This document shows positions 1-7,332 of a stretch of 64,000 bases of DNA, piece by piece (positions within the stretch are counted from its first letter, which is position 1; every line of letters begins with the position of its first letter). A program made the position numbers and the translations under genes. This DNA is from an uncultured Pelagibacteraceae bacterium (GTDB taxonomy: Bacteria > Pseudomonadota > Alphaproteobacteria > Pelagibacterales > Pelagibacteraceae): assembly GCA_902587155.1 (NCBI GenBank), contig CACIKE010000003.1, positions 45,437 to 109,436 of the forward strand, in the 5' to 3' direction. Below the pieces are notes generated by a model, which saw only the letters and a program-made list of their open reading frames with translations, ran no database searches and was not told the DNA's origin.

Positions 1-225
1 GATACATCTTGCATGTCCCTGATTTTTTTTCATATTAAATATCTTTATAGAATTTATATTCTCTAAATTTTTTTCAAAATCAGGACGATCATGATTTGAA
101 TAATCATTAAGTATGTAAACTGAAATTTCAAATTCTTGTTTTAACGATAAGTTATTAATTTCATCGACTAGCTTATAGACCGATTGCCAATCATTATACA
201 CCGGGGTCAAAATTATTACTTTCAT
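1..225 (-). CDS. Family 2 glycosyltransferase, N-terminal fragment (runs off the window)
   Basis: A minus-strand frame opens with ATG at 223-225 and stays open for 75 codons to the window edge. It begins MKVIILTPVYNDWQSV, the beta-strand plus P-x-Y/F-N-(D/E) start of GT-A fold family 2 glycosyltransferases. It continues with ILNDYS, which resembles the first acidic nucleotide-sugar-binding segment, and N-Q-G-H-A-R near the edge resembles the N-x-G-x-x-x-A block. It lies 14 bp downstream of the GT39-like gene on the same strand, so the two probably share a transcript. By analogy with polyprenyl-phosphate-sugar synthases it could supply the donor for that neighbour; this is inference. The catalytic half is not in the window, so the substrate cannot be named. 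Confidence 0.8.
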   Translation of the reverse strand, partial: MKVIILTPVYNDWQSVYKLVDEINNLSLKQEFEISVYILNDYSNHDRPDFEKNLENINSIKIFNMKKNQGHARCI

Positions 226-239
226 AATATAATCTAATT

Positions 240-1559
240 TTAGTATCTTCCCAAACAAACATCTTCAACACAAATAAATTGTGATGCATTTTTCAATATC
301 TCACTATTGTTAGATCCCTCCCAAACAGGTCGTGATTTTAAGTGATACGATAAGTTTCCAGCTTTCCATTCATCTCCAGTGACGAATTGAATTTCTCCAT
401 TAAAATCTTTACTCCAAATTAATTGAACTTTGGATGCAATCTCTTTTCCAGGATAGTCGGTTCTTTTATCTGTTTGAGAAATTGAAACGTAAGAATAAAT
501 AATTGGTGACAAAAAAAATAGAAACAAAAATCCTGATAAAAAAGAATTTGTTTTTTTAATATTTATCTGTGATTTCAAAATATAGATAAATAAAACCCCA
601 AAATATAAATAAAAAGGTGTCATCCACATCGTTCTGATTTTAGAGCCCATTATCACTGAAGTAATAAAAATAAGAAAGATTGGTAATAAGTTTATGACTA
701 ATAAAAATAGTAATTTTTTATCTTTAACATTAAACTTAAAATTAATCTTTTTTACCAATAACCAAATTAAAAAGAAAAACGGAAAAAGTGTTCCTACTTG
801 TTTAAGTAAAAATAATATTGGCTGCTCAAAATGATTTATTAAACTTGGTTCTAAGCCTGTTCTTTTTAAGCCATAAAAAATTGTGATAAAATCATTTCCA
901 TATAACCATATCAAATGAGGAATTAATAAAATTATAAAAACCTCTAAAGTAATAAAGTATTTAAAATCGAATTTTCTATCTTTTTTAATTAATATTAAAT
1001 ACATAAAAAGTAAAAAGATTGATGCTAATAGATATACAAATAAGTACTTTGACAGAAATCCTATTGCACTAAATAAACCAATTAAAAAACAATCTGATAA
1101 TTTTATCTCTTTTGAAGAGTAAATTTTCCATGAAAAATAAACAACTAAAGACCAAAATGGGAGCTGGCATACATTTACATTAAACTCGGGTGTCGTAAAA
1201 TTATAGAAATAAATTGCCTCTAAAATTAAAACAGAAAAAAGACTTAATAATTTGCTTGATAAAATCTCATCAGCGACTTTAAAAACAAAATAGAAAGAAA
1301 TCACTACAAATAATGAGCTTAAGAAATAATATGCCCAATCCTGCGCACCAAATATCTGAAAGAAAATTTCTGTAAAAAGTGCGCTTCCAGGTGGATGTTT
1401 ATTGAAACCCCAGTCTAAATTGCTGCCCCACGCTAAAGCTTCGATAACATCTAGTGGTAGATTTTTATTATTTATTGTAGGAACAACCGTCCAAATTAAC
1501 AAATGTGATAAAACAAAAATAAAAAATATATTATTTATATTTCTATTTAAACTGATCAT
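240..1559 (-). CDS. GT39/ArnT-like polytopic membrane glycosyltransferase
   Basis: 439 residues with roughly ten to eleven hydrophobic segments. An acidic periplasmic-type loop follows the first helix (D37, E40), then K-H-P-P-G at residues 54-58. That arrangement is typical of the dolichyl-phosphate-mannose mannosyltransferase / ArnT superfamily (PMT, GT39/GT83), integral-membrane enzymes that move a sugar from a polyprenyl-phosphate carrier onto protein or lipid A outside the inner membrane. The C-terminal ~80 residues are soluble. A GT2 gene follows 14 bp downstream on the same strand, a common donor-synthase pairing. The acceptor is unknown. The family call is good; ArnT itself is not claimed. 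Confidence 0.8.
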   Translation of the reverse strand: MISLNRNINNIFFIFVLSHLLIWTVVPTINNKNLPLDVIEALAWGSNLDWGFNKHPPGSALFTEIFFQIFGAQDWAYYFLSSLFVVISFYFVFKVADEILSSKLLSLFSVLILEAIYFYNFTTPEFNVNVCQLPFWSLVVYFSWKIYSSKEIKLSDCFLIGLFSAIGFLSKYLFVYLLASIFLLFMYLILIKKDRKFDFKYFITLEVFIILLIPHLIWLYGNDFITIFYGLKRTGLEPSLINHFEQPILFLLKQVGTLFPFFFLIWLLVKKINFKFNVKDKKLLFLLVINLLPIFLIFITSVIMGSKIRTMWMTPFYLYFGVLFIYILKSQINIKKTNSFLSGFLFLFFLSPIIYSYVSISQTDKRTDYPGKEIASKVQLIWSKDFNGEIQFVTGDEWKAGNLSYHLKSRPVWEGSNNSEILKNASQFICVEDVCLGRY

Positions 1560-1588
1560 TATTTAATAATTACAATAATTAACCTTAC

Positions 1589-1616
1589 TTGACACCCATA
1601 TTTTGCTGAATATACT
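1589..1616 (+). promoter_or_regulatory. Sigma70-type promoter of dksA
   Basis: TTGACA at 1589-1594 is a perfect -35 box. After a 16-bp spacer comes TATACT at 1611-1616 as -10. Transcription would start near 1623, about 16 nt upstream of the dksA ATG at 1639, with no Shine-Dalgarno in that short leader. The promoter also shows that an in-frame TTG at 1603, which falls between the two boxes, cannot be the start codon. Confidence 0.75.
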
Positions 1617-1638
1617 CCCTCGAACTCAATTAGAAAAT

Positions 1639-2178
1639 ATGGCGAAAACCAGCAAAGTTAAAAAAAAAGTTGTAAAAGCAAAGAATAAAACTGTCAGTAA
1701 AACTAAAGCTAAGAAAACAGCTAAAACTACAGTAGCTAAAACTAAAGAGACAATTAAAGGTCCAATTAAAATTTCTAAAACTTATATTCCAAAGGATACT
1801 GAAAAATATATGTGCGAGAAACACAAAGTATTTTTTAGAATGAAGCTTCAAGAGTGGAGGAAAGATTTGGTAAGAGCAAATAATGAAGCTCTTTATAATG
1901 GAAGTTTAGATGATAATAGCATTTCGGCAGATATTGTAGATCAGGCGAGCTCCTACACTGATAAAAATGTTGAGATGAAAGCTATTAATAGACAAATTAA
2001 ACTCATTTCAGAAATAGATAAAGCGCTAGCAAGAATTAGAGAAGATACTTATGGGTACTGCCTTGATACAGCAGAACCAATAGGGCTAAAAAGACTCATG
2101 GCGAGACCTGTCGCTAAGTATACTATTGCTGCTCAGGAAAAACATGAAAAGGATGAAAAAGTTCACGCCGATGACTAA
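1639..2178 (+). CDS. dksA: DksA/TraR-family RNA polymerase-binding regulator with lysine-rich N-terminal tail
   Basis: 179 residues. DksA binds in the RNA polymerase secondary channel and, with ppGpp, resets transcription at rRNA and amino-acid promoters. The C-terminal half shows the family pattern: D-x-A-S-x-Y-T-D-K-N in the coiled coil, then YGYC, E-P-I-G-L-K-R-L-x-A-R-P and A-Q-E-K-H-E. Only one of the four zinc-finger cysteines of enterobacterial DksA remains, as in other alphaproteobacterial homologues. The first ~45 residues are an unusual Lys/Thr/Ala-rich basic tail with repeated AKT-type units. I chose the ATG at 1639 because an earlier TTG lies inside the promoter. Two microprotein frames follow with overlapping ends, suggesting one operon. 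Confidence 0.88.
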   Translation: MAKTSKVKKKVVKAKNKTVSKTKAKKTAKTTVAKTKETIKGPIKISKTYIPKDTEKYMCEKHKVFFRMKLQEWRKDLVRANNEALYNGSLDDNSISADIVDQASSYTDKNVEMKAINRQIKLISEIDKALARIREDTYGYCLDTAEPIGLKRLMARPVAKYTIAAQEKHEKDEKVHADD

Positions 2179-2296
2179 AAAAAAGAAAAAAACTAAAAAA
2201 GTTCATAATCCCGTAACTTATTATTTTACTAAAAAGTATATATATTATTATTATGGTTTGTTTTGGATAATTTTGTTATTTATTGTATTTAGTTAA
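2171..2296 (+). CDS. Hypothetical 41-residue basic single-span membrane microprotein
   Basis: ATG at 2171 overlaps the last 8 bases of dksA. The frame encodes 41 residues: a K/T-rich start (MTKKKKKTKKV), a tyrosine-rich stretch, then one hydrophobic segment (residues ~29-41) ending at the C terminus. It is not a family I recognise. The start/stop overlap with dksA and the 1-nt overlap with the next small frame (TAATG) are the usual marks of translational coupling in this genome. The poly-lysine start could partly be an A-tract artefact, so comparison with relatives is decisive. Confidence 0.5.
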   Translation: MTKKKKKTKKVHNPVTYYFTKKYIYYYYGLFWIILLFIVFS

Positions 2297-2400
2297 TGGA
2301 TACAAAAATACTTTTGATAATTATCATTGTCCTCGCTATAGAGGTTTCAGGTCATGGAATTTTTGCTTCTTTGTTTAGATTGCTTAGCTCAATGAACTAA
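2296..2400 (+). CDS. Hypothetical 34-residue hydrophobic microprotein
   Basis: ATG at 2296-2298 shares its A with the preceding stop (TAATG). The 34-residue product starts MDTK, then a run of I/L/V (residues 5-15) and a short amphipathic tail; it looks like a single membrane segment. Its stop interlocks with the stop of the convergent GST gene (CTAA shared, 2397-2400), the same end-sharing seen at other convergent junctions in the window. That helps the case that it is real. No family recognised. Confidence 0.45.
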   Translation: MDTKILLIIIIVLAIEVSGHGIFASLFRLLSSMN

Positions 2401-3026
2401 TATGGTTTGGGTGGAAACTCATTTTTATCCATAAAAGCAAATCCTTTTTTTACACCATCTCTTTTTGAAATTTCCTCATACCATCTTGTAAGATTTTTAA
2501 AACTTTTAAGGCCAATATCATGCCATTCATGTCTTGCTATCCAAGGGAATGTCCCAATATCTGCAATTGTGTAATTATTACCTGATAAATATTTTGATTT
2601 AGATAATCTCTCGTCCAATTCCTTGTATATTCGTTTAGAAATTTTAAAATATCTTTCCTCACCAAATTTACTTTTTCCAGGATTATAATGATGGAATTGA
2701 TGGTGTTGACCTAACATTGGACCAACATAACCCATTTGAGCCATCAACCACTGATTAATTTCTAATCTTTCTTCAGAATTATAAAATTTTCCACTTAGCT
2801 CAGCCAAATAAATCAGGATTGCTCCAGACTCAAAGATCGTTTTTTTATTTTTATGATCAATAATTACCGGAATTTTGCTTAAAGGACTTATTTTTTTGAA
2901 CTCATCCTTAAATTGTTCACCATTATTTATATCAACTTTGATTACTTTGTAATCAAATCCAATTTCCTCAAGCATAATACTAATTTTTTTGCCATTTGGT
3001 GTATTAGCTGAGTAAAGATCTATCAC
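2397..3026 (-). CDS. Glutathione S-transferase, YfcG/Nu-like
   Basis: 209 residues. The N-terminal thioredoxin-fold domain starts MIDLYSANTPNG; T9-P10-N11 corresponds to the Thr/Asn glutathione-contact motif of YfcG/YghU (Nu-class) enzymes, which act as glutathione-dependent disulfide oxidoreductases rather than classical transferases. S-P-L-S-K-I-P-V carries the cis-proline and F-E-S-G-A-I-L-I-Y-L the Glu-Ser glutathione contact. The C-terminal helical domain has the D-x-x-x-F-P-W pattern (ADIGTFPW). The start overlaps the upstream reductase by 4 nt, so it is probably the last gene of the ferredoxin-reductase-GST unit, which suggests a redox role. The substrate is unknown. Confidence 0.85.
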   Translation of the reverse strand: MIDLYSANTPNGKKISIMLEEIGFDYKVIKVDINNGEQFKDEFKKISPLSKIPVIIDHKNKKTIFESGAILIYLAELSGKFYNSEERLEINQWLMAQMGYVGPMLGQHHQFHHYNPGKSKFGEERYFKISKRIYKELDERLSKSKYLSGNNYTIADIGTFPWIARHEWHDIGLKSFKNLTRWYEEISKRDGVKKGFAFMDKNEFPPKPY

Positions 3027-4039
3027 TCTTTTTTTCCAAGTCTTTTCAATAAGTTTGTTGAAGTTGTTGTGAATTCAAATCTATATTTTTCATCAGGTCT
3101 TGCTAATTTAAAACATGCTCTTGCTGCTAAAGCTCCTTCATGGAAACCTGACAAAATTAGTTTTAATTTACCAGGATAATTACAGATATCACCCACTGCA
3201 TAAATACCTTTTTGATTAGTCTCAAATTTTTCAGTATCTACCTCAATAGTTTTTTTATTCAGATTAAGGCCCCAATTAGCAATTGGTCCAAGTTGCATAA
3301 TAAGACCAAAAAAACCTAAAACATATTCAGTCTTTAAGTTTTTTATTCCACCATTGTCATGTTTAATATCAATGCTTTCTAGTGTTTGTTCCCCATGAAC
3401 ATTTGCCATTTGATATTTATTGAAAAGATTTATTTTACCGTCTTTTACTAATGCGTGCATTTTATCAACAGTAGCTTGTGCACCTCTAAATTCATCTCTT
3501 CTATGTATCAAGTTTACATTAGACTCTTTTGATAACTCAATAGCCCAATCTAATGCGCTATCTCCACCTCCAAAAATTGAAACTGTTTTTCCTTTGAAGA
3601 TGTTTTTATCTTTTACCGAATAAAATAACGATTTGTTTTCAAATTTTTCACATTCTTTTGGTGGAAATTTTCGAGGTTCAAATGAACCAACACCACCTGC
3701 AATAATTACATTTGGAGTTAAAAAAAAATTTCCTCCACTAGTTTTTACTAACCAATTGTTATCCTCTTTTTTTACCTCTTCAACTCTTTCACTTAAATGA
3801 AATTTAATATTAAAGGGTTTTAATTGATCTAATAAATTATTGGTAAGTTCTTCTCCTGTGCATTCTGGCACCGCGGGTATATCGTAAATTGGCTTATCAG
3901 GATAAAGTTCGATACATTGACCTCCAATTTTATCTAAATTATCAACTATCTCACAATCTAATCCGATTAATTTTAATTGATGAGCAGTAAAAAGTCCTGT
4001 TGGACCTGCTCCAATAATTAATGCATCAGTTTTTTTCAT
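3023..4039 (-). CDS. Ferredoxin--NADP(+) reductase (thioredoxin-reductase-like type)
   Basis: 338 residues with two dinucleotide-binding Rossmann motifs: G-A-G-P-T-G at residues 10-15 for FAD and G-G-G-D-S-A from 157 for NADPH, followed by H-R-R-D-E-F-R, whose arginines suit the NADPH phosphate. The C-terminal FAD block A-V-G-D-I-C is present. The CxxC redox pair of true thioredoxin reductase is absent, and length and motifs match YumC-type ferredoxin/flavodoxin-NADP reductases. The adjacent upstream gene encodes a [2Fe-2S] ferredoxin, the likely partner. The junction with that gene is end to end (4039/4040). Electron flow direction cannot be read from sequence. Confidence 0.88.
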   Translation of the reverse strand: MKKTDALIIGAGPTGLFTAHQLKLIGLDCEIVDNLDKIGGQCIELYPDKPIYDIPAVPECTGEELTNNLLDQLKPFNIKFHLSERVEEVKKEDNNWLVKTSGGNFFLTPNVIIAGGVGSFEPRKFPPKECEKFENKSLFYSVKDKNIFKGKTVSIFGGGDSALDWAIELSKESNVNLIHRRDEFRGAQATVDKMHALVKDGKINLFNKYQMANVHGEQTLESIDIKHDNGGIKNLKTEYVLGFFGLIMQLGPIANWGLNLNKKTIEVDTEKFETNQKGIYAVGDICNYPGKLKLILSGFHEGALAARACFKLARPDEKYRFEFTTTSTNLLKRLGKKE

Positions 4040-4360
4040 TTAAGCTTGTTTGGATGGTATGTTTACTTCAAGTCCATCTAATTCATCTGAAACAATTATT
4101 TGACAACTAAGCCTACTATTTGTTTTTGGTTCAAATGCCATATCTAACATATCATCCTCTCCATCTTCTTTTTTTGGAATTTTATTAAACCAATCATCTT
4201 TGACATAAACATGGCAGGTTGCGCACGCCATCCCTCCACCACAATCTGCATCGATACCAGGAATATCATTTTGAACAGCTCCCTCCATAACAGTAAGACC
4301 ATTTTGCACCTCAACTGTATGAGTTTGATTATCAGAAGTTATGTATGTTATTTTTGCCAT
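4040..4360 (-). CDS. [2Fe-2S] ferredoxin, adrenodoxin type
   Basis: 106 residues. Cluster ligands are C40, C46, C49 and C86 in the C-x5-C-x2-C...C spacing of adrenodoxin/FdxB-like vertebrate-type ferredoxins, within [13 protein letters not shown]. An acidic partner-recognition helix ([13 protein letters not shown], ~64-76) follows. The protein is a small cytoplasmic electron carrier, very likely reduced or oxidised by the NADP reductase encoded immediately downstream. It lies downstream of proteorhodopsin on the same strand, but a strong terminator (4374-4419) separates them. Confidence 0.92.
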   Translation of the reverse strand: MAKITYITSDNQTHTVEVQNGLTVMEGAVQNDIPGIDADCGGGMACATCHVYVKDDWFNKIPKKEDGEDDMLDMAFEPKTNSRLSCQIIVSDELDGLEVNIPSKQA

Positions 4361-4373
4361 TTAATTGAATATA

Positions 4374-4419
4374 GGGATCAAAAAAAATAGGGCAAGTATG
4401 TAAAAACATACTCGCCCTA
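4374..4419 (-). terminator. Intrinsic terminator of the proteorhodopsin transcript
   Basis: Inverted repeat 4388-4401 / 4406-4419: a 14-position stem with one mismatch (A4394 against C4413), a GC-rich base (AGGGC/GCCCT) and an AAAA loop. On the minus strand it is followed by a U-rich run (complement of the A-run at 4380-4387). It ends proteorhodopsin transcription 24 bp after the stop codon and insulates, or attenuates, the ferredoxin genes. Confidence 0.85.
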
Positions 4420-4442
4420 AAATTATTTTAATTACTTAGTAA

Positions 4443-5219
4443 TTATCTTGCTCTTGAGCCAGCTCCTGAACTCATTGCAGCAGCCCAGATTACTAGACCG
4501 AATGCAATTTTGTTAATGAAGTCAGCTAAGTTGTAAACAACGTTTAGTGAGTTAGCATCTACACCACCTGTTAGGTAACCAAATACATAACCTAATGGAT
4601 AAATAGCCCAACCTACAGTTACAATCATTCTCATTGCACCGAACGCAGTTACAAGAGCTTTGTTACCGCTTTTAGCAGCAGCTCTTCCAGCTTCACCAGA
4701 GAATATTTCATATAGAATGTAAATCCATCCAGCCATACCGATTACAAAACCAAGTGTAGCATTGATGTATCCAGCTTCTCCTAAGTATCCTCCGATTAAC
4801 ATTACTAATGAACCGATTAACAATCTCCAGAACATTCCAGAATTTGCTTTTCTTACTGCTACTAGAATTAAGTAGAATTCTACCATCTGTAATGGCACAG
4901 TAATTAACCAGTCAATATATCTGTATACTGTTGGTGAGTCACCTGTAGCAACCCATACTTCTCTCATGTACATGTAGTGAATGAAAGCGATACCAGTTAC
5001 AAGACCTGCAACAGTTACTGATGTTTTCCACGCAGGGTTAACAGTACCTCTCTCCATGAAGAAGAAAGCTGTAGCCGCTAACATACCCATTGAAATTATC
5101 CAAAAAGATATTCCAACAAAGTCATCCTGTGCTAACATCGTTGCGTCTGCTGCATTAGCAACACCTGCATAACCCACTAGGGCTAACGCTGCTAGAGCAA
5201 ACAGTTTAAGTTTTTTCAT
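4443..5219 (-). CDS. Proteorhodopsin, blue-absorbing light-driven proton pump
   Basis: 258 residues with a signal peptide (cleavage near A-N-A, residues 21-23) and seven membrane helices. Key residues can be placed: H81, D103 (counter-ion, in R-Y-I-D-W), E114 (proton donor) and K237 (retinal Schiff-base lysine, in F-I-N-K-I-A-F). They correspond to H75, D97, E108 and K231 of the first described protein. The spectral-tuning position, equivalent to 105, is Q111, the blue-type state. The Asp/Glu pair indicates outward proton pumping. The gene is visibly richer in G+C than its neighbours, has a strong Shine-Dalgarno 5' and its own terminator 3', consistent with high expression. No retinal-synthesis genes adjoin it here. 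Confidence 0.97.
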   Translation of the reverse strand: MKKLKLFALAALALVGYAGVANAADATMLAQDDFVGISFWIISMGMLAATAFFFMERGTVNPAWKTSVTVAGLVTGIAFIHYMYMREVWVATGDSPTVYRYIDWLITVPLQMVEFYLILVAVRKANSGMFWRLLIGSLVMLIGGYLGEAGYINATLGFVIGMAGWIYILYEIFSGEAGRAAAKSGNKALVTAFGAMRMIVTVGWAIYPLGYVFGYLTGGVDANSLNVVYNLADFINKIAFGLVIWAAAMSSGAGSRAR

Positions 5220-5223
5220 AAAA

Positions 5224-5231
5224 AACTCCCT
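5224..5231 (-). promoter_or_regulatory. Strong ribosome-binding site of proteorhodopsin
   Basis: On the minus strand AGAGGGAG (complement of 5225-5232, give or take a base) sits about 5-6 nt before the ATG. Most starts I inspected in this window lack any such motif, so it stands out as a marker of high translation. Confidence 0.65.
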
Positions 5232-5249
5232 CTTTAGTTAGTTTTTACT

Positions 5250-5267
5250 TTAGTTTATATAAACTAA
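5250..5267. promoter_or_regulatory. Perfect 18-bp palindrome upstream of proteorhodopsin (candidate operator overlapping -10)
   Basis: TTAGTTTATATAAACTAA reads identically on both strands and lies 31-48 bp upstream of the proteorhodopsin ATG. On the minus strand its central TATATA could be a -10 box, with TTGGGG 16 bp upstream as a weak -35. A repressor or activator bound to the dyad would then cover the promoter core. Alternatively it forms a hairpin in the 5' leader. The repeat is exact; the function is inference. Confidence 0.45.
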
Positions 5268-5290
5268 GCTCGGGCTTCCCCAAGCAAAAG

Positions 5291-5403
5291 TTGTGGTTAA
5301 ATACCAAATAAAAACACTTAATAGAAGACCTAATTGTCATTAATTTACATTGATTTTACTTGTTTTTTAAAATTAAATACAATTTGTGATTTAAAAACCA
5401 CAA
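5291..5403. repeat. Three TTGTGRTT half-sites in the proteorhodopsin-prpE divergent region
   Basis: TTGTGGTT at 5291-5298 (+), TTGTGATT at 5384-5391 or overlapping (+), and AACCACAA at 5396-5403, which is TTGTGGTT on the minus strand. The last two form an inverted pair, TTGTG-N10-CACAA (5384-5403), ending 27 bp before the prpE ATG. The pattern resembles a CRP/FNR-superfamily dyad, but with spacing 2 bp wider than TGTGA-N6-TCACA. Candidate binding sites only. Confidence 0.35.
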
Positions 5404-5430
5404 TAAATTAACTAACGAATCAAAAGAATT

Positions 5431-7332
5431 ATGTCAGATAAATTTAAAGAAATTTATAGAAAATCAATCGAAGACCCTGAGAATTTCTGGAGAAAAGCAG
5501 CTGACGATATTTTTTGGTTTAAGAAACCATCAAAAATTTTAAACAAATCTAACCCTCCTTTTTATAAATGGTTTGAAGATGGGGTAACAAATACTTGCTA
5601 CAATGCATTAGATATTCATATAGATAACGGACAAGGTCAAAAAACTGCACTAATCTACGATAGTCCCATCACAGGTAACAAAAGTAAACTTACATATGAA
5701 GAATTAAGATCAAAAGTTTCTAAATTTGCCGGTGCTTTGAAAAATCAAGGCGTTGGAAAGGGTGATAGAGTAATAATTTATATGCCAATGATACCTGAAG
5801 CAGTCATTGCAATGCTTGCTTGTGGAAGAATTGGAGCGATTCACTCCGTTGTTTTTGGTGGATTTGCATCAAATGAACTTGCAAGCAGAATAGATGACAG
5901 CAAAGCTAAAATTCTAGTCACAGCATCATGTGGTTTTGAGCCAGGTAGAACAGTTGAGTACAAGCCATTAGTAGATGAAGCAGTCAAACTAGCAAATCAT
6001 AAGATAAGTAAGATGATTTTATTTCAAAGAAAAGGTCATGAGGCTAAATTAAATGCGCCTAATGAAATTAGTTGGGATGAGGCACTATCTGATACAAAAG
6101 ATACTGACTGTGTGGAGATGAATTCAAATGAGTTTGCTTACATACTCTATACCTCGGGTACAACAGGAACACCCAAAGGTATTGTAAGAGATATTGGAGG
6201 TCATATTGTAGCTTTGAAATGGACAATGAAAAATATCTACAACATTGATAAAGGAGATATTTGGTGGTCAGCTAGTGATATTGGTTGGATTGTAGGTCAC
6301 TCTTACATTGTTTACGCTCCTTTATTTAAAGGGTGCACAACAGTTTTGTTTGAGGGTAAACCTGTGGGTACACCTGATGCAGGGGCTTTCTGGAAAATCA
6401 TATCTGATTATAAAGTAAAATCTTTATTTACAGCTCCAACAGCATTTAGAGCAATTAAAAAAGAAGATCCTGATGGAAAATTCTTCTCTAAATACGATTT
6501 GAGTAGTTTTGAAAGTTTATTTCTTGCTGGAGAAAGAGCAGATCCAGATACAATCAAATGGGCAGAAAATTTATTAAAAGTTCCAGTGATAGACCATTGG
6601 TGGCAAACTGAAACAAGTTGGGCAATAAGCTCAAATTGCACAGGAATTGAAATGATGAAAACAAAATATGGTTCAGCCTGTAAGGCAGTGCCAGGTTATG
6701 ATGTAAAAATTATTAAATCAGATCAAACTTTAGCTAAACCAAATGAGATGGGAGATATTGTAGTTAAATTACCTTTACCCCCTGGTACATTTCCAACTCT
6801 TTGGAATGCAGATCAAAGATACAAGGAAAATTATATGTCAAACTATGATGGTTACTATCAAACTTATGATGCAGGTCATATTGACGAAGATGGTTATATC
6901 TGGATTATGTCTAGAACTGACGACATTATAAATGTTGCTGGCCATAGATTGTCAACTGGTGCCATTGAAGAAGTTTTATCTGAACATCAATCAGTGGCTG
7001 AGTGTGCAGTTCTTGGTATTGCAGATAAATTAAAAGGACAATTACCAATAGGATTAATAGTTTTAAAAGCTGGAGTTGATAAAGATAACGAAACAATTTC
7101 AAAGGAATGTATTCAAATGGTTAGAGATAAAATTGGTCCTGTGGCTGCATTTAAAGTTGCAATTGTTATCAAAAGACTTCCAAAAACAAGATCTGGAAAA
7201 ATTTTAAGAGGAACAATTAGAAAAATTGCTGATAATGTTGAATATAAAATGCCTCCAACAATTGATGATCCTGCAATTCTTGATGAGATCAAACAAGACT
7301 TGATTGACAATAAAATACTAAATAATGGTTAA
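5431..7332 (+). CDS. prpE: Propionate--CoA ligase (acyl-CoA synthetase, PrpE-like)
   Basis: 633 residues, the usual length of PrpE/acetyl-CoA synthetases. It activates propionate (and probably acetate) via an acyl-adenylate to acyl-CoA. Visible motifs: the adenylate-forming P-loop Y-T-S-G-T-T-G-T-P-K-G (~239-249), W-W-Q-T-E (A5, ~390), D-D-I-I-N-V-A-G-H-R (A8, ~490) and P-K-T-R-S-G-K-I-L-R-G (A10, ~583-593) with the catalytic, acetylatable lysine. The A-S-C-G-F-E-P-G-R segment (~170) is typical of PrpE rather than Acs. It is divergent from proteorhodopsin; the SMR pump gene overlaps its 3' end by 8 nt. Confidence 0.85.
   Translation: MSDKFKEIYRKSIEDPENFWRKAADDIFWFKKPSKILNKSNPPFYKWFEDGVTNTCYNALDIHIDNGQGQKTALIYDSPITGNKSKLTYEELRSKVSKFAGALKNQGVGKGDRVIIYMPMIPEAVIAMLACGRIGAIHSVVFGGFASNELASRIDDSKAKILVTASCGFEPGRTVEYKPLVDEAVKLANHKISKMILFQRKGHEAKLNAPNEISWDEALSDTKDTDCVEMNSNEFAYILYTSGTTGTPKGIVRDIGGHIVALKWTMKNIYNIDKGDIWWSASDIGWIVGHSYIVYAPLFKGCTTVLFEGKPVGTPDAGAFWKIISDYKVKSLFTAPTAFRAIKKEDPDGKFFSKYDLSSFESLFLAGERADPDTIKWAENLLKVPVIDHWWQTETSWAISSNCTGIEMMKTKYGSACKAVPGYDVKIIKSDQTLAKPNEMGDIVVKLPLPPGTFPTLWNADQRYKENYMSNYDGYYQTYDAGHIDEDGYIWIMSRTDDIINVAGHRLSTGAIEEVLSEHQSVAECAVLGIADKLKGQLPIGLIVLKAGVDKDNETISKECIQMVRDKIGPVAAFKVAIVIKRLPKTRSGKILRGTIRKIADNVEYKMPPTIDDPAILDEIKQDLIDNKILNNG

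Noticed and set aside
1603..1638. In-frame TTG start extending DksA by 12 residues
   Set aside because: The TTG lies between the -35 and -10 boxes of a near-consensus promoter, so it would not be transcribed.
3023..4039. Thioredoxin reductase annotation
   Set aside because: No CxxC redox motif, and a ferredoxin gene is adjacent; the ferredoxin-NADP reductase type fits better.
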